A DNA stretch of 64,000 nucleotides from Romboutsia_E sp900604535 (lineage in GTDB: Bacteria > Bacillota > Clostridia > Peptostreptococcales > Peptostreptococcaceae), in NCBI RefSeq assembly GCF_900604535.1, contig NZ_UWOT01000001.1:62001-126000 (forward strand). The letters are read 5' to 3'. Position numbers and translations under genes: made by a program. The notes below the pieces were generated by a model. The model saw only the letters and a program-made list of their open reading frames with translations. It was not told the DNA's origin and did not search any database. Below, piece after piece: positions 52,032 to 61,457 of this stretch (the first letter of the stretch is position 1; each line of letters opens with the position of its first letter).

Positions 52032-52128
52032 TTATTCACTTCCTAAGTGATTTACTGTAAAGGTTATTTACTTTACACATTGTATTTTATATTAAATTTT
52101 ATATGTTGTCAACATTTATTTTTATGCG

Positions 52129-53442
52129 CTAATTATTCCCAAATAGTGCATCTGAAAATGCTTTTGCATCAAAATCTTGTAAGTCTTCTACACTTTCTCC
52201 AACACCAATTAACTTCACTGGAACATCAACTTCAGATTTAACTGCTAATACAACTCCCCCCTTTGCTGTACCATCTAATTTAGTAAGTACTATTCCAGTT
52301 ATATCTGCTACTTCTTTAAATGTTTTAGCTTGAGACACTGCATTTTGTCCTGTTGTAGCATCTACTACTAATAAAACTTCTCTTTTAGCTTCTGGGAATT
52401 CTCTATCTACTATTTTAAATACTTTTCCTAATTCATTCATTAAGTTGGCTTTATTATGTAATCTTCCTGCAGTATCACAGATTAATAAATCTACACTTCT
52501 AGCTTTAGCTGCTTTTATAGCATCAAATATTACAGCACCTGGGTCTGCACCTTCTTGATGTTTTATTATATCCACATTACTTCTATTTGCCCATACTTCT
52601 AACTGTTCTATTGCTGCAGCTCTAAATGTATCTCCTGCTGCTAAAAGTACTTTTTTACCTTCTGACTTATATCTGTTAGCAAGCTTTCCTATAGTAGTAG
52701 TTTTACCAACTCCATTTACACCTACCATAAGTATTATAGTTGGAGAGTGTTCTACATCTAATTTAGAATTATCTGAAGTAAGTATTTCTTCTACTATTAT
52801 TTGTAACTCACCTCTAACATCTTGAGGGTCTGTTATTCCCTTTGACTTTATTACATCCCTTAATTTTTCTATTATGTCCATAGTTGTATTAACACCAACA
52901 TCTGCAGTTATTAATACTTCTTCTAAGTCTTCTAATAATTCTTCATCTACTTTTTTATATGACTTTAATACTGTATCTATTTTGTCAGTTATTCCTTGCT
53001 TTGCTTTAGTTAATCCTTGTTTTAATCTATTAAATAAGCTAACTTTTTCTTCCTTAGAATCTTCTATAACTGATTCTTGTACTTCATCTTCACTATTTAT
53101 TTCTTCTTTATTATCATCAATATTTTCAATAGCTTCTTTTACTTCATTAAGTTCTTCTTTTGATTTAGATTCTTCAATAACATTTTTTGCTTCTTCTATA
53201 TTATTTATAGTTTCTGGCTCTTTTATATCTTCTTTTACTTCTTCTATTGCTTCTTCCTTTATAGTTTTAAAAACCTCATCTAAAACTTTATCTTCATTTT
53301 CTAATTCATTTTCATTTACAGTATCTATTGTTATTTCATCATTATGTACATCTTCATTATTCTCTAAGTTTTCTACTATTTCTTCATTCTCTTTTATTTC
53401 TTCTTGCTTTTTTTTACTAAACTTAAATATTTTTTTAAACAC
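52129..53442 (-). CDS. ftsY: Signal recognition particle receptor FtsY
   Basis: A 437-residue protein. The first 135 residues form a very acidic A domain rich in Glu, Asp, Asn and Lys. The NG domain follows with SLFNRLKQGLTKAKQGITDKID, the Walker A GVNGVGKTTTIGKLANRY, DTAGRLHNKANLMNEL and TKLDGTAKGGVVLAV. It docks SRP-ribosome complexes at the membrane. It sits downstream of smc with a hairpin in the gap. Confidence 0.96.
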   Translation of the reverse strand: MFKKIFKFSKKKQEEIKENEEIVENLENNEDVHNDEITIDTVNENELENEDKVLDEVFKTIKEEAIEEVKEDIKEPETINNIEEAKNVIEESKSKEELNEVKEAIENIDDNKEEINSEDEVQESVIEDSKEEKVSLFNRLKQGLTKAKQGITDKIDTVLKSYKKVDEELLEDLEEVLITADVGVNTTMDIIEKLRDVIKSKGITDPQDVRGELQIIVEEILTSDNSKLDVEHSPTIILMVGVNGVGKTTTIGKLANRYKSEGKKVLLAAGDTFRAAAIEQLEVWANRSNVDIIKHQEGADPGAVIFDAIKAAKARSVDLLICDTAGRLHNKANLMNELGKVFKIVDREFPEAKREVLLVVDATTGQNAVSQAKTFKEVADITGIVLTKLDGTAKGGVVLAVKSEVDVPVKLIGVGESVEDLQDFDAKAFSDALFGNN

Positions 53443-53476
53443 TTATATTTCCTCCAAATAAATTGAATTTTATATA

Positions 53477-53498
53477 GTAGGTAGCATTAACTACCTAC
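53477..53498. terminator. Weak hairpin between smc and ftsY
   Basis: GTAGGTAG pairs with CTACCTAC around CATTAA. There is no clear T-run on the minus strand, so it is more likely an mRNA processing or attenuating hairpin than a full terminator. Confidence 0.4.
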
Positions 53499-53503
53499 CA
53501 TAT

Positions 53504-56500
53504 TTATATAATATCAGTTAGTTCTTCCGCTTCTTTTAATTTCAAACTAATAACTTTAGATATTGCTTTTTCCTGCATAGTTACTCCATATATATAGTCT
53601 GCAGCTTCCATAGTACCTCTTCTATGAGTAACTGCTATAAATTGAGTATCTTGAGCTAATTCTTTTAAAAAGTCTCCAAACCTAGCTATATTCGCATCAT
53701 CAAGTGGTGCTTCTATCTCGTCTAATATACAAAACGGAGTTGGTTTAGCTAATAATATGGAGAATAATATACTTATTGCAGTAAGTGCTTTTTCTCCTCC
53801 AGATAATAAACTTAAGTTTTTCATCTTCTTTCCTGGTGGTTGAGCTGTTATTTCTATATCACTTTCTAATATATTATCTTTATCTAAAATAGTAAGTACA
53901 CCATGTCCTCCACCAAATAGCCTCTTATATACAAATTTAAAGTGTTCATTTATTTCATTAAATTTGACTTCAAACTCAATCTTCATATTTTCTTCTAAAT
54001 CAGCTATAAGTTTTTCTATGACCTCTATAGATTCTTCTAAATCTTGTTTTTGCTCTTTGTAAAAATCATATCTTTCCTTTACTTCTTCATATTCTTTTAT
54101 AGAATCTACATTTACATTACCTAAATTTCTAATTTCTCTTTTTAAACTTTCTAAAAGTTTTTTATCTATAACTACATTTTCATCTTTAAATTCTACTGCT
54201 TGTACAAAAGTTAATTCGTAGTTTTCATAAAGCTTATTTATATACGTTTCCTTTGATGACTTTAATCTTTCAAACTTTCCTTGTAATTTAAATAAACTCT
54301 CTTTTAAATCAATAAACTTTCTATCTGCTGATTTTAATTCTTTGTTAAATTCATCTAACTTTTGTTTTAAATCATCTTTTAATATCTTTTTATTTTCTAG
54401 ACTTTCATTACTATGTTTTAATTGATTATTTAAGTTTTCTTTTTCATTTTGCTCTAACTTAATATTCTCTTCTAATTCTAGAATTTGTTTCTCTTGATGT
54501 TTTGATGAAGATTCAAGTATCTTTACTTTTTCTTCATATTCTTTATTTTCTTTACTTATTCTTTCTATATCTTTAATCAATCCTTGATACATTTGTTTAT
54601 ATTTCACTAAATCTAAATTAAGCTCATCAAATTCAGTTTTGTATTCTTCATATGAATTAGTATTATTAATTAATTCTTCACTTAGTAATGCTATCTGTTT
54701 TTTATTTTCATTATGTCTATTATCTATATCTGATATTTCTCTATTTATAAAATTAGTTTTTTCTAGTGTTTCATTTAAGTAAGATCCAAGTTGTGATTTT
54801 TCACTTTCTAGTTTATTACTATTTTCTTGTAGTGTATTTATTTCATCATTTAATCTACTTATATTTGATTTTGATAAAATCACATCTTTTTCTATATTTG
54901 ATAAATCTAACTTACATATTTCAATAGTTTCTCTAGTTTCAATTATTGATTTTCCAACTTCTTCTTTTGTTTTTACTAAATTTTCTGTTTCTATATTCAT
55001 AGACTTTATTTTTTCAGTATACTCTGATATAAGCCTTTTTCTTGATAGTATATTCCCATTAGTTCTTAAGCTTCCTCCAGTTAGTGAGCCTCCTGGATTT
55101 AGTATTTCACCATCTAAAGTTACTATCTTAAATTTATGGTTAGTCTCTTTAGCAAACTTTATTCCATTATCTATATTATCAATTATTATAGTTCTACCTA
55201 ATATATTTTCTAGTATATTTTTATATTTTTCATCATATGAAATTAAATCACTAGCAACACCTATATAATTAGTACTAGATCTTATATTTCTTGTATCAAT
55301 CTTATTAGATCTTATTATATTCATAGGTAAAAAAGTAACTCTACCTAGATTATTACTTTTTAAATAGTTTATAGCAAATTTAGCACTATGTTCATCTTTG
55401 GTAATTATATTTTGCATATATGCACCAAGTGCTGCCTCTATAGCTTTTTCATATTTTTCATCAACACTTACTACTTGCCCTAATGCTCCATATATACCTT
55501 GTAAACTTTTATTCTTTAAAACTTCTTTAACACCTCTATTAAATCCTTCATAGTGATTTTCCATATCTATATATATATTAAGTTTAGATTTATAGTCATT
55601 TAAACTATACATATTATTTTGTATCTTACGTTCAAAATTATTATTTTTCTCAACTAGATCTTTTAACTTTAAATTTAAACTTTGTATTTCTTCTTTTAAG
55701 TCATCATTTTTTTTGTTTTCTAAGTTAAGTTTTAATGTTAATTTATCTAATTCAGATTTTTTATCATTTAATTTTTCACTTAATTCATTTATATCACTAT
55801 CTATAGTTTCACTTCTAGAATTAATATTTTCTTTATTAGCATTTAAAGTTGAAAGCTTATTACTTGCATCTTGCTTTTTACTTAATAAGTTTATTATATC
55901 ATCTTTTAAATTCTCTATTTTATTATTTAAAGATTCTATACTTACTTTTTTATTAGTATTTTTTAGTTCAATAATCTTTATAGATTCTTCTAATTTACTT
56001 ATTTGATTCTCTTTTTCTAATTTTTGCGATTGTAAGTTTTGCAATGATAACTTATCATCACTTAACTTTTCTTTTACATCACTTGCTTCTTTATTTTTTC
56101 TTTCAATTTCACTACTAAAATTTTTAATTCTCTCATTTATAAGATTTATTTCATAGTCTTTTTGAGATATTACTGATTTAATAGAATTTATATAATCTAT
56201 AGATTTGTTTATAGATTCATCCATTTCTTCTATATCTTTATTAGTTTGATTAAAGTTATTTTCAATATTTAACTTTTCTTTTTCTATCTCACAAGATTGA
56301 GATTCAAGTAATTCATTATGCTTATTTACTTCTTTTAACTCTTGTTCTAAGTCTTCAATTTCTTTTATAAAACTATTTACTTCTATTGTTTTTAACTTTT
56401 CTTTAAGATCTATATATTTTTTTGCCTTTAATTGTTGATTAAATAGCGGCTTTAGTTGATTTTCAATTTCTATATATATATCATCTATTCTTTCTAAGTT

Positions 56501-57058
56501 TTCTTTAGTACTTTTTAAATTTCTTTCTGCTTCTTGCTTTTTGTATCTGTATTTAGATATACCACAAGCTTCATCAAATACTTTTCTTCTATTTACAGGA
56601 TTATTACTAAGTATTTCATCTACCTTACCTTGTTCTATAATAGAATAACCGTCCTTACCTATACCTGTATCTAATAGTATTTCTTTTATATCTTTTAATC
56701 TACAAGATTTATTATTTAAAAAGAACTCACTTTCTCCATTTCTATATGCTCTTCTTTTTATTGTTACTTCACTAAACTCTAAATCTAACTGATTGTCACT
56801 ATTATCTATAGTAAGTGCAACTTCACAGTAGTTCATAGGCTTTTTAGTGTCTGTCCCTGCAAAGATAACGTCTTCTAATTTTTCACCTCTAAGACTTTTT
56901 ACACTTTGCTCTCCTAATACCCATCTTACAGCATCTGAGATATTACTTTTTCCACTTCCATTGGGACCAACTATTGCTGTCACACCTTCTTTAAAAACTA
57001 TATCAGTTTTTGTAGGGAAGGATTTAAATCCCTTTAATTCTAATCTTTTTAAGTACAA
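53504..57058 (-). CDS. smc: Chromosome partition protein SMC
   Basis: About 1184 residues with the SMC layout: an N-terminal ATPase half (MYLKRLELKGFKSFP...IVGPNGSGKSNISDAVRWVLGEQSVKSLRG), a coiled coil (about 165-500), a hinge (about 505-665; GIYGALGQVVSVDEKYEKAIEAALG...GGSLTGGS), a return coiled coil, and the C-terminal half with signature LSLLSGGEKALTAISILFSI and Walker B CILDEIEAPLDDANI. It forms condensin with ScpA and ScpB. I chose the TTG at 57058, with GGGAGAG six bases upstream, because it gives the usual MYLKRLE start. Confidence 0.97.
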   Translation of the reverse strand: MYLKRLELKGFKSFPTKTDIVFKEGVTAIVGPNGSGKSNISDAVRWVLGEQSVKSLRGEKLEDVIFAGTDTKKPMNYCEVALTIDNSDNQLDLEFSEVTIKRRAYRNGESEFFLNNKSCRLKDIKEILLDTGIGKDGYSIIEQGKVDEILSNNPVNRRKVFDEACGISKYRYKKQEAERNLKSTKENLERIDDIYIEIENQLKPLFNQQLKAKKYIDLKEKLKTIEVNSFIKEIEDLEQELKEVNKHNELLESQSCEIEKEKLNIENNFNQTNKDIEEMDESINKSIDYINSIKSVISQKDYEINLINERIKNFSSEIERKNKEASDVKEKLSDDKLSLQNLQSQKLEKENQISKLEESIKIIELKNTNKKVSIESLNNKIENLKDDIINLLSKKQDASNKLSTLNANKENINSRSETIDSDINELSEKLNDKKSELDKLTLKLNLENKKNDDLKEEIQSLNLKLKDLVEKNNNFERKIQNNMYSLNDYKSKLNIYIDMENHYEGFNRGVKEVLKNKSLQGIYGALGQVVSVDEKYEKAIEAALGAYMQNIITKDEHSAKFAINYLKSNNLGRVTFLPMNIIRSNKIDTRNIRSSTNYIGVASDLISYDEKYKNILENILGRTIIIDNIDNGIKFAKETNHKFKIVTLDGEILNPGGSLTGGSLRTNGNILSRKRLISEYTEKIKSMNIETENLVKTKEEVGKSIIETRETIEICKLDLSNIEKDVILSKSNISRLNDEINTLQENSNKLESEKSQLGSYLNETLEKTNFINREISDIDNRHNENKKQIALLSEELINNTNSYEEYKTEFDELNLDLVKYKQMYQGLIKDIERISKENKEYEEKVKILESSSKHQEKQILELEENIKLEQNEKENLNNQLKHSNESLENKKILKDDLKQKLDEFNKELKSADRKFIDLKESLFKLQGKFERLKSSKETYINKLYENYELTFVQAVEFKDENVVIDKKLLESLKREIRNLGNVNVDSIKEYEEVKERYDFYKEQKQDLEESIEVIEKLIADLEENMKIEFEVKFNEINEHFKFVYKRLFGGGHGVLTILDKDNILESDIEITAQPPGKKMKNLSLLSGGEKALTAISILFSILLAKPTPFCILDEIEAPLDDANIARFGDFLKELAQDTQFIAVTHRRGTMEAADYIYGVTMQEKAISKVISLKLKEAEELTDII

Positions 57059-57081
57059 ACCGATCTCTCCCTTCAATAAAA

Positions 57082-58155
57082 CTAAAGGTTATAAATATCA
57101 TATAAACTACTGTATATGTCATTCATGTTTATCTTTATAGACTTATGATCATCTAATATTATTTCTAAATTATTTATATCAATATCGTCTTCTTTTGTTT
57201 TTAAATTAATATTTAATTCATTTTTCATATAATTAAAGTTAGACTTTTTATTTCCTACTATTTTAGAAATATTTTTCTTATTGGTTTTTACTATTATATT
57301 TTTTTCAACCTTATTCTCTTTAGCTATATAAGTTAAATAATCTTTTATCATCTCAGATTCTGCTAATTCTCTAAATGCTGGATGATGTGGTCCATCTACT
57401 ACTGCTTTACCAATTTGTATATCCTCTGTAGCCTGAAGACCTACTCTTATAACATTTATATTATTTACATAATATAAAGTTAAAAGCTTTTTTACTATTT
57501 TAATACATTGTTCTAAACTAAATGGTGTATACTCACCTTTATTTAATAGTATTTCAAGACCTGTATCTTTAACAACTAATGTCGGATATATTCTCACACA
57601 ATCTGGCTCAAGTTCTATAAATTTCTTAGCCGTACTTAAGCACTTTTCTTCGTTATCCGATGGAAGTCCAACCATCATTTGTAATCCTAACTTAATTCCG
57701 CTTTTCTTTATTAGTTTTGCGCTATTTATTACAGATTCTGTATCATGACCTCTAACACTATCTATTAATACATTCTTATCCATTGATTGAACACCAAGTT
57801 CAATTATACTTACCTTGTATGTTTTTAATCTATTTAAAATATCTTCACTTATACAATCCGGTCTTGTTGACATTCTAATATCTTGTATTAATCCTTTTTC
57901 TACATATTCTTTTGCTACTGACAATAAATCATTTTGTATATATTCATCTATTGCAGTAAAACTGCCTCCAAAAAATGCAACTTCCACACTTGCATCTTTA
58001 TCTATAGTAGGCAAGTATTCTTCAATAATATTTCTAACCTCTTCACTTGTAACATCAGTACTTACTCCTGTTATCTTTTTTTGATTACAGAATATACAAT
58101 CATGAGGACAACCTCTATGTGGTACAAATATAGGTATTATTCTTTTTTTCATCAT
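57082..58155 (-). CDS. Radical SAM protein, Elp3-like
   Basis: About 357 residues. The cluster motif CPHDCIFC (C-x3-C-x2-C) lies in PIFVPHRGCPHDCIFCNQKKITG, followed by VEVAFFGGSFTAID, MSTRPDCISEDIL and LGVQSMDKNVL, typical of the Elp3/MiaB/NifB-like radical SAM group. The family gene next to rnc and smc in clostridia has no proven role; a tRNA or cofactor modification is possible. The C-terminal part (about 290-357) lacks the acetyltransferase domain of true Elp3. Four ATGs follow an AAGG site; I use the third (58155). Confidence 0.85.
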   Translation of the reverse strand: MMKKRIIPIFVPHRGCPHDCIFCNQKKITGVSTDVTSEEVRNIIEEYLPTIDKDASVEVAFFGGSFTAIDEYIQNDLLSVAKEYVEKGLIQDIRMSTRPDCISEDILNRLKTYKVSIIELGVQSMDKNVLIDSVRGHDTESVINSAKLIKKSGIKLGLQMMVGLPSDNEEKCLSTAKKFIELEPDCVRIYPTLVVKDTGLEILLNKGEYTPFSLEQCIKIVKKLLTLYYVNNINVIRVGLQATEDIQIGKAVVDGPHHPAFRELAESEMIKDYLTYIAKENKVEKNIIVKTNKKNISKIVGNKKSNFNYMKNELNINLKTKEDDIDINNLEIILDDHKSIKINMNDIYSSLYDIYNL

Positions 58156-58194
58156 CATCATCCTTTGCACTATTATGTCAATTTTATTATAATT

Positions 58195-58896
58195 CTATAA
58201 AATTTTATCTAAGGCTACTCTTGCAGCAAATTGTTCTGCTTCTTTTTTGCTCTTACCTTCTCCCACACCTAATACATCTTGATTAATACCAACTTCCATA
58301 ATAAACCTCTTATTGTGATCTGGTCCTTTTTCATCAACCAACTTGTACCAAATATTACTTTCCCCTTTACCTTGTAATACTTCTTGTAAATGAGTTTTAT
58401 AATCTCTAAATATTTTCCCTCTTCTAGCATCAGAAATAATCTTTTCCATATGATTTAATATGAACTTTTTAGCATCTTCAATAGATCCATCTAAATAAAT
58501 TGATGCTATAACAGCCTCAAATGCATCTGCAAGTATTGATATTCTTTCTCTACCTCCAGTTGCTTCTTCGCCTTTACCAAGTAACATAAATTCACCTAAT
58601 CGTATGTTATTTGCAACTTCACTTAAAGACTCTTCACAAACTATACTCGCTCTTAATTTTGTAAGTTCTCCTTCAGGTAAATCCTGTTCATTCTTAAATA
58701 AATAGTCACTAATTACTATACTTAGTACAGAGTCTCCTAAAAATTCAAGCCTTTCATTAAAGTTATATTTTTTATTTTCATTAGAATATGAACTATGAGT
58801 AAGGGCCTCTAGTATATATTCCTTATTTTTAAATTTATAATCTATATTTTCTTCAAATTTACATATATTATCTAAAATTCTTTTACTTATTCTCAT
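58195..58896 (-). CDS. rnc: Ribonuclease III
   Basis: A 233-residue protein. The catalytic domain has the signature NERLEFLGDSVLSIVISDYLF and LADAFEAVIASIYLDGS; the C-terminal double-stranded-RNA-binding domain covers about residues 160-230 (DYKTHLQEVLQGKGES...GKSKKEAEQFAARVAL). It processes rRNA and cuts double-stranded RNA. There is no acpP upstream here, unlike many Firmicutes; the neighbour is the zinc-ribbon protein gene. Confidence 0.96.
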   Translation of the reverse strand: MRISKRILDNICKFEENIDYKFKNKEYILEALTHSSYSNENKKYNFNERLEFLGDSVLSIVISDYLFKNEQDLPEGELTKLRASIVCEESLSEVANNIRLGEFMLLGKGEEATGGRERISILADAFEAVIASIYLDGSIEDAKKFILNHMEKIISDARRGKIFRDYKTHLQEVLQGKGESNIWYKLVDEKGPDHNKRFIMEVGINQDVLGVGEGKSKKEAEQFAARVALDKIL

Positions 58897-58982
58897 AATA
58901 CGACCTCCGAGTATATTATCTCTAGATTATAGTGTACTATTTTTTTTAAACTATTGCAAAACTAAAATTTTCTTTATAATAC

Positions 58983-59017
58983 GCAAAAACCTATGAAACT
59001 ATATAAGCTTCATAGGT
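58983..59017. terminator. Terminator of the zinc-ribbon protein gene
   Basis: A 9-bp perfect stem (58989-58997 with 59009-59017; ACCTATGAA/TTCATAGGT) followed on the minus strand by TTTTTGCG. Confidence 0.8.
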
Positions 59018-59047
59018 AATTAATTTAGTTTATATTCAGTTCACTAA

Positions 59048-59497
59048 TTATTCTTCATGGTGATTACATCCACAATCACATGGTTCCTCATTCTCAATAT
59101 AACTATCATCTTCATCATCAGAAGATAATATTATAGACTGACAATTTGGACAAATTATATCTATTTCATCATTATATAATAAATCTTCATCTATATCTAC
59201 TAAGTCTCCACAGTTAGGACACTCCATTTCAACATAGCTAAAGTCTTCATCATTTTCTTCTTCAACATCTTCATCTTCGTATATATCATCTTCCATATCA
59301 GCTAAATCTTCATCTATTGATTCTACATACTCTATAAGATCTGCTTGTTCTTCTTCTAAATCAACTATAGCATCAGCAAAGCTCTCTAATACCTCTACTA
59401 TTTTATGTATGATTTTTCCTTCTTTTGTTTCTTTGCTTATTTCTAATCCTTCTGCAAGACCTTTTAGGTATGCAACTTCTTCATATAAATATTTCAT
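59048..59497 (-). CDS. Acidic zinc-ribbon protein of unknown function (clostridial CD1247-like)
   Basis: A 149-residue, strongly acidic protein. The N-terminal helix KYLYEEVAYLKGLAEGLEIS and the EILESFAD-like segment match a small clostridial family known to me as the CD1247 N-terminal domain. A CPNC...CPNC zinc ribbon (about 94-118) follows, and the C-terminus ends CDCGCNHHEE, a further probable metal site. It might be a ribosome- or RNA polymerase-associated factor, but that is a guess. It lies between rnc and efp and has its own terminator. Confidence 0.7.
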   Translation of the reverse strand: MKYLYEEVAYLKGLAEGLEISKETKEGKIIHKIVEVLESFADAIVDLEEEQADLIEYVESIDEDLADMEDDIYEDEDVEEENDEDFSYVEMECPNCGDLVDIDEDLLYNDEIDIICPNCQSIILSSDDEDDSYIENEEPCDCGCNHHEE

Positions 59498-59526
59498 GGA
59501 TACCCCTTCCTTTCTTTATATACATT

Positions 59527-59567
59527 AAAAGCTCATATATCTCTATTATTGAGATATATAAGCTTTT
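59527..59567. terminator. Terminator of efp
   Basis: AAAAGCTCATATATCTC (59527-59543) pairs with GAGATATATAAGCTTTT (59551-59567, one mismatch). It lies 16 bases after efp on the minus strand. Confidence 0.85.
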
Positions 59568-59582
59568 ATATACATAAAAAGA

Positions 59583-60140
59583 TTAAACTCTTGATAAATA
59601 TTCTCCAGTTCTTGTATCTATCTTGATTTTATCTCCTTGATTTATGAATAAAGGAACTTGTACAACTGCACCTGTTTCAACTGTAGCTGCTTTAGTTACA
59701 TTACTTGCAGTATCTCCTTTTATTCCTGGCTCAGTTTCTACAACTTCTAACTCTGCAAAGTTTGGAGCTTCAACTTGGAAAGCTTGACCTTGGTAGAATC
59801 TTATTGTAGCTACTTCATTTTCTTTTAAGAATTTTATAGCATCTTCTACTTGTACATAGTTTAATGGTATTTGATCATATGTTTCTTCATCCATGAAGTA
59901 GTATAATTCACCATCATTGTATAAGTATTGCATTTGTCTTGTTTCTATATGAGCCTTAGGGAATTTATCACTTGGGTTGAAAGCCTCTTCTCTTATTGCT
60001 CCTGTTTTTAAGTTTCTGTACTTAGTTCTTACGAAAGCTGCACCTTTTCCTGGTTTAACGTGTTGGAAGTCAACTATTAAACAAGGTTGTCCATCTTTTT
60101 CGAAAGTAACACCTTTTCTAAAATCACTTGCTGATACCAT
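59583..60140 (-). CDS. efp: Elongation factor P
   Basis: A 185-residue, three-domain protein: KOW-like domain ISASDFRKGVTFEKDGQPCLIVDFQHVKPGKGAAFVRTKYRNLKTG (the PGKGAA loop carries the lysine that is modified in some bacteria), then OB domains ending GDKIKIDTRTGEYLSRV. It relieves ribosome stalling at polyproline. A good promoter lies about 160 bases upstream. It has no aroQ or pepP neighbour here. Confidence 0.97.
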   Translation of the reverse strand: MVSASDFRKGVTFEKDGQPCLIVDFQHVKPGKGAAFVRTKYRNLKTGAIREEAFNPSDKFPKAHIETRQMQYLYNDGELYYFMDEETYDQIPLNYVQVEDAIKFLKENEVATIRFYQGQAFQVEAPNFAELEVVETEPGIKGDTASNVTKAATVETGAVVQVPLFINQGDKIKIDTRTGEYLSRV

Positions 60141-60295
60141 TTGGGTTCCTCCATAATAATAAATTTATTGTATGAATATATTTTGGTGACGCTTAGATTT
60201 ACTTATCTATTATTATAAACAAAAATTATTTTTTAATTTAGCTAAATGTCTATATTAAAGCCTTTGCTTATAATTTAATCACCTTACCTTTTTCA

Positions 60296-60323
60296 ATTAT
60301 ATATTCTATTGTAATCTTGTCAA
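60296..60323 (-). promoter_or_regulatory. Probable efp promoter
   Basis: TTGACA (60318-60323), a 16-bp spacer and TATAAT (60296-60301) on the minus strand. The leader to the efp ATG is then about 150 bases; I see no known riboswitch in it. Confidence 0.6.
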
Positions 60324-60398
60324 GTTATATTATATAAATTTTATACTAGTCGAATAACTTTTGATTACCATTATATCACTATATAATAATATCATATA

Positions 60399-60905
60399 TT
60401 ATCTGGTATAAACAAGTATTTGACTAACTACTTCATTTATATTTTTATTATTTATATCTATTTTTATTCTAGAAGATTCTTTATATTTTTCATATCTTTC
60501 TTTTAAAAGTTCTTCTATTTTTTTATATAAATCATCTGTATTTTTAAGTAAAGGTCGTTTTTCACATTCAAAGGATAAGTGATTTATTAATGTAGTTATA
60601 TTCCCATCTAAAAAAATTACATTTTCTTGTTCTTTTAACAACTCACGGTTTATTTTTTCCTTAATTATTCCTCCTCCAGTTGAAATAATTACATCATCTT
60701 GTAAAATTATTTTTTTTAGCAAATCTGTTTCTAAATCTCTAAATTTTTTTTCTCCATATTTTTCAAAAATTTCTACTATAGTCATTCCTTCACTTTTTTC
60801 TATTTCATCATCCATATCAATAAACTTATATCCTAATTTTATAGATAACTCTTTTCCTATAGTTGTTTTTCCTGATCCCATAAGTCCTATTAGTATAAGT
60901 TTCAA
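60399..60905 (-). CDS. aroK: Shikimate kinase
   Basis: A 168-residue P-loop kinase. GLMGSGKTTIGKELS is Walker A, FIDMDDEIEKSEGMTI holds the shikimate-binding Asp, FRDLETDLLKKI the conserved Arg, and STGGGII the second binding loop. It makes shikimate-3-phosphate in aromatic amino acid synthesis. Translation starts at TTG with GGGGGA six bases upstream, directly after a pseudopilin stop codon. aroE lies 1.9 kb away on the same strand with four pilin-like genes between. Confidence 0.95.
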   Translation of the reverse strand: MKLILIGLMGSGKTTIGKELSIKLGYKFIDMDDEIEKSEGMTIVEIFEKYGEKKFRDLETDLLKKIILQDDVIISTGGGIIKEKINRELLKEQENVIFLDGNITTLINHLSFECEKRPLLKNTDDLYKKIEELLKERYEKYKESSRIKIDINNKNINEVVSQILVYTR

Positions 60906-61457
60906 TTATAATCCCCCTTCATAATTTCTTATATGTACTTTAAATTTAGTTTCGTATACTTCATTATTTTTGTTTAATTTTAATTTTATATTTATAGACT
61001 TATCATCTATATCTCCTACATATATACATTCTACATAATCACCAATTTCATACCCTCCAGGTTCACTTTGACTCGCTAAATTAAGAGTATTTATAAATAT
61101 TTTATTTGTATTTTTTTTAAAACTAATTTCTTTATTTTTAACTGATGTATTAATAATTCCGTTATTATCTTTGTACTTACACTTTATTGATTTTACACTA
61201 TTATAATGCATACTATCTTCATAAACTTCTTCTAAATTATCAAGTTCAATACCTATTATACCTTTTGATTTTTCTATTGTTGATTTTATATGTTTGCTAA
61301 TTTCTAGTCCTTGCTGCTGAAGTTCTACTTTATCTTCTATTTTAGTTTTAGCATCAATACAAACTATTAATAATGAAGTTAATACTAATATTATCGTTGC
61401 TACTATTGATAATGCTACTATACTTTCTATCAATAAGTATCCTTTTTTATTTTTCAT
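60906..61457 (-). CDS. Type IV pseudopilin-like protein
   Basis: A 183-residue protein. The N-terminus MKNKKG followed by YLLIESIVALSIVATIILVLTSLLIV is a prepilin leader with the cleavage glycine, the Glu at position 5 of the mature protein, and a hydrophobic helix. The rest is a charged globular domain (about 40-183). It is expected to be processed by a prepilin peptidase and assembled into a type IV pilus or type II secretion-like pseudopilus. SD AAGGAAGG is five bases before the ATG. It overlaps the upstream broken pseudopilin by 11 bases and abuts aroK. Confidence 0.85.
   Translation of the reverse strand: MKNKKGYLLIESIVALSIVATIILVLTSLLIVCIDAKTKIEDKVELQQQGLEISKHIKSTIEKSKGIIGIELDNLEEVYEDSMHYNSVKSIKCKYKDNNGIINTSVKNKEISFKKNTNKIFINTLNLASQSEPGGYEIGDYVECIYVGDIDDKSINIKLKLNKNNEVYETKFKVHIRNYEGGL

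Noticed and set aside
52874..53461. 195-codon plus-strand open frame opposite ftsY, rich in Ser/Phe
   Set aside because: It is the antisense of the acidic A domain of FtsY; Glu/Asp codons read backwards give Ser, Phe and Leu. No ribosome site.
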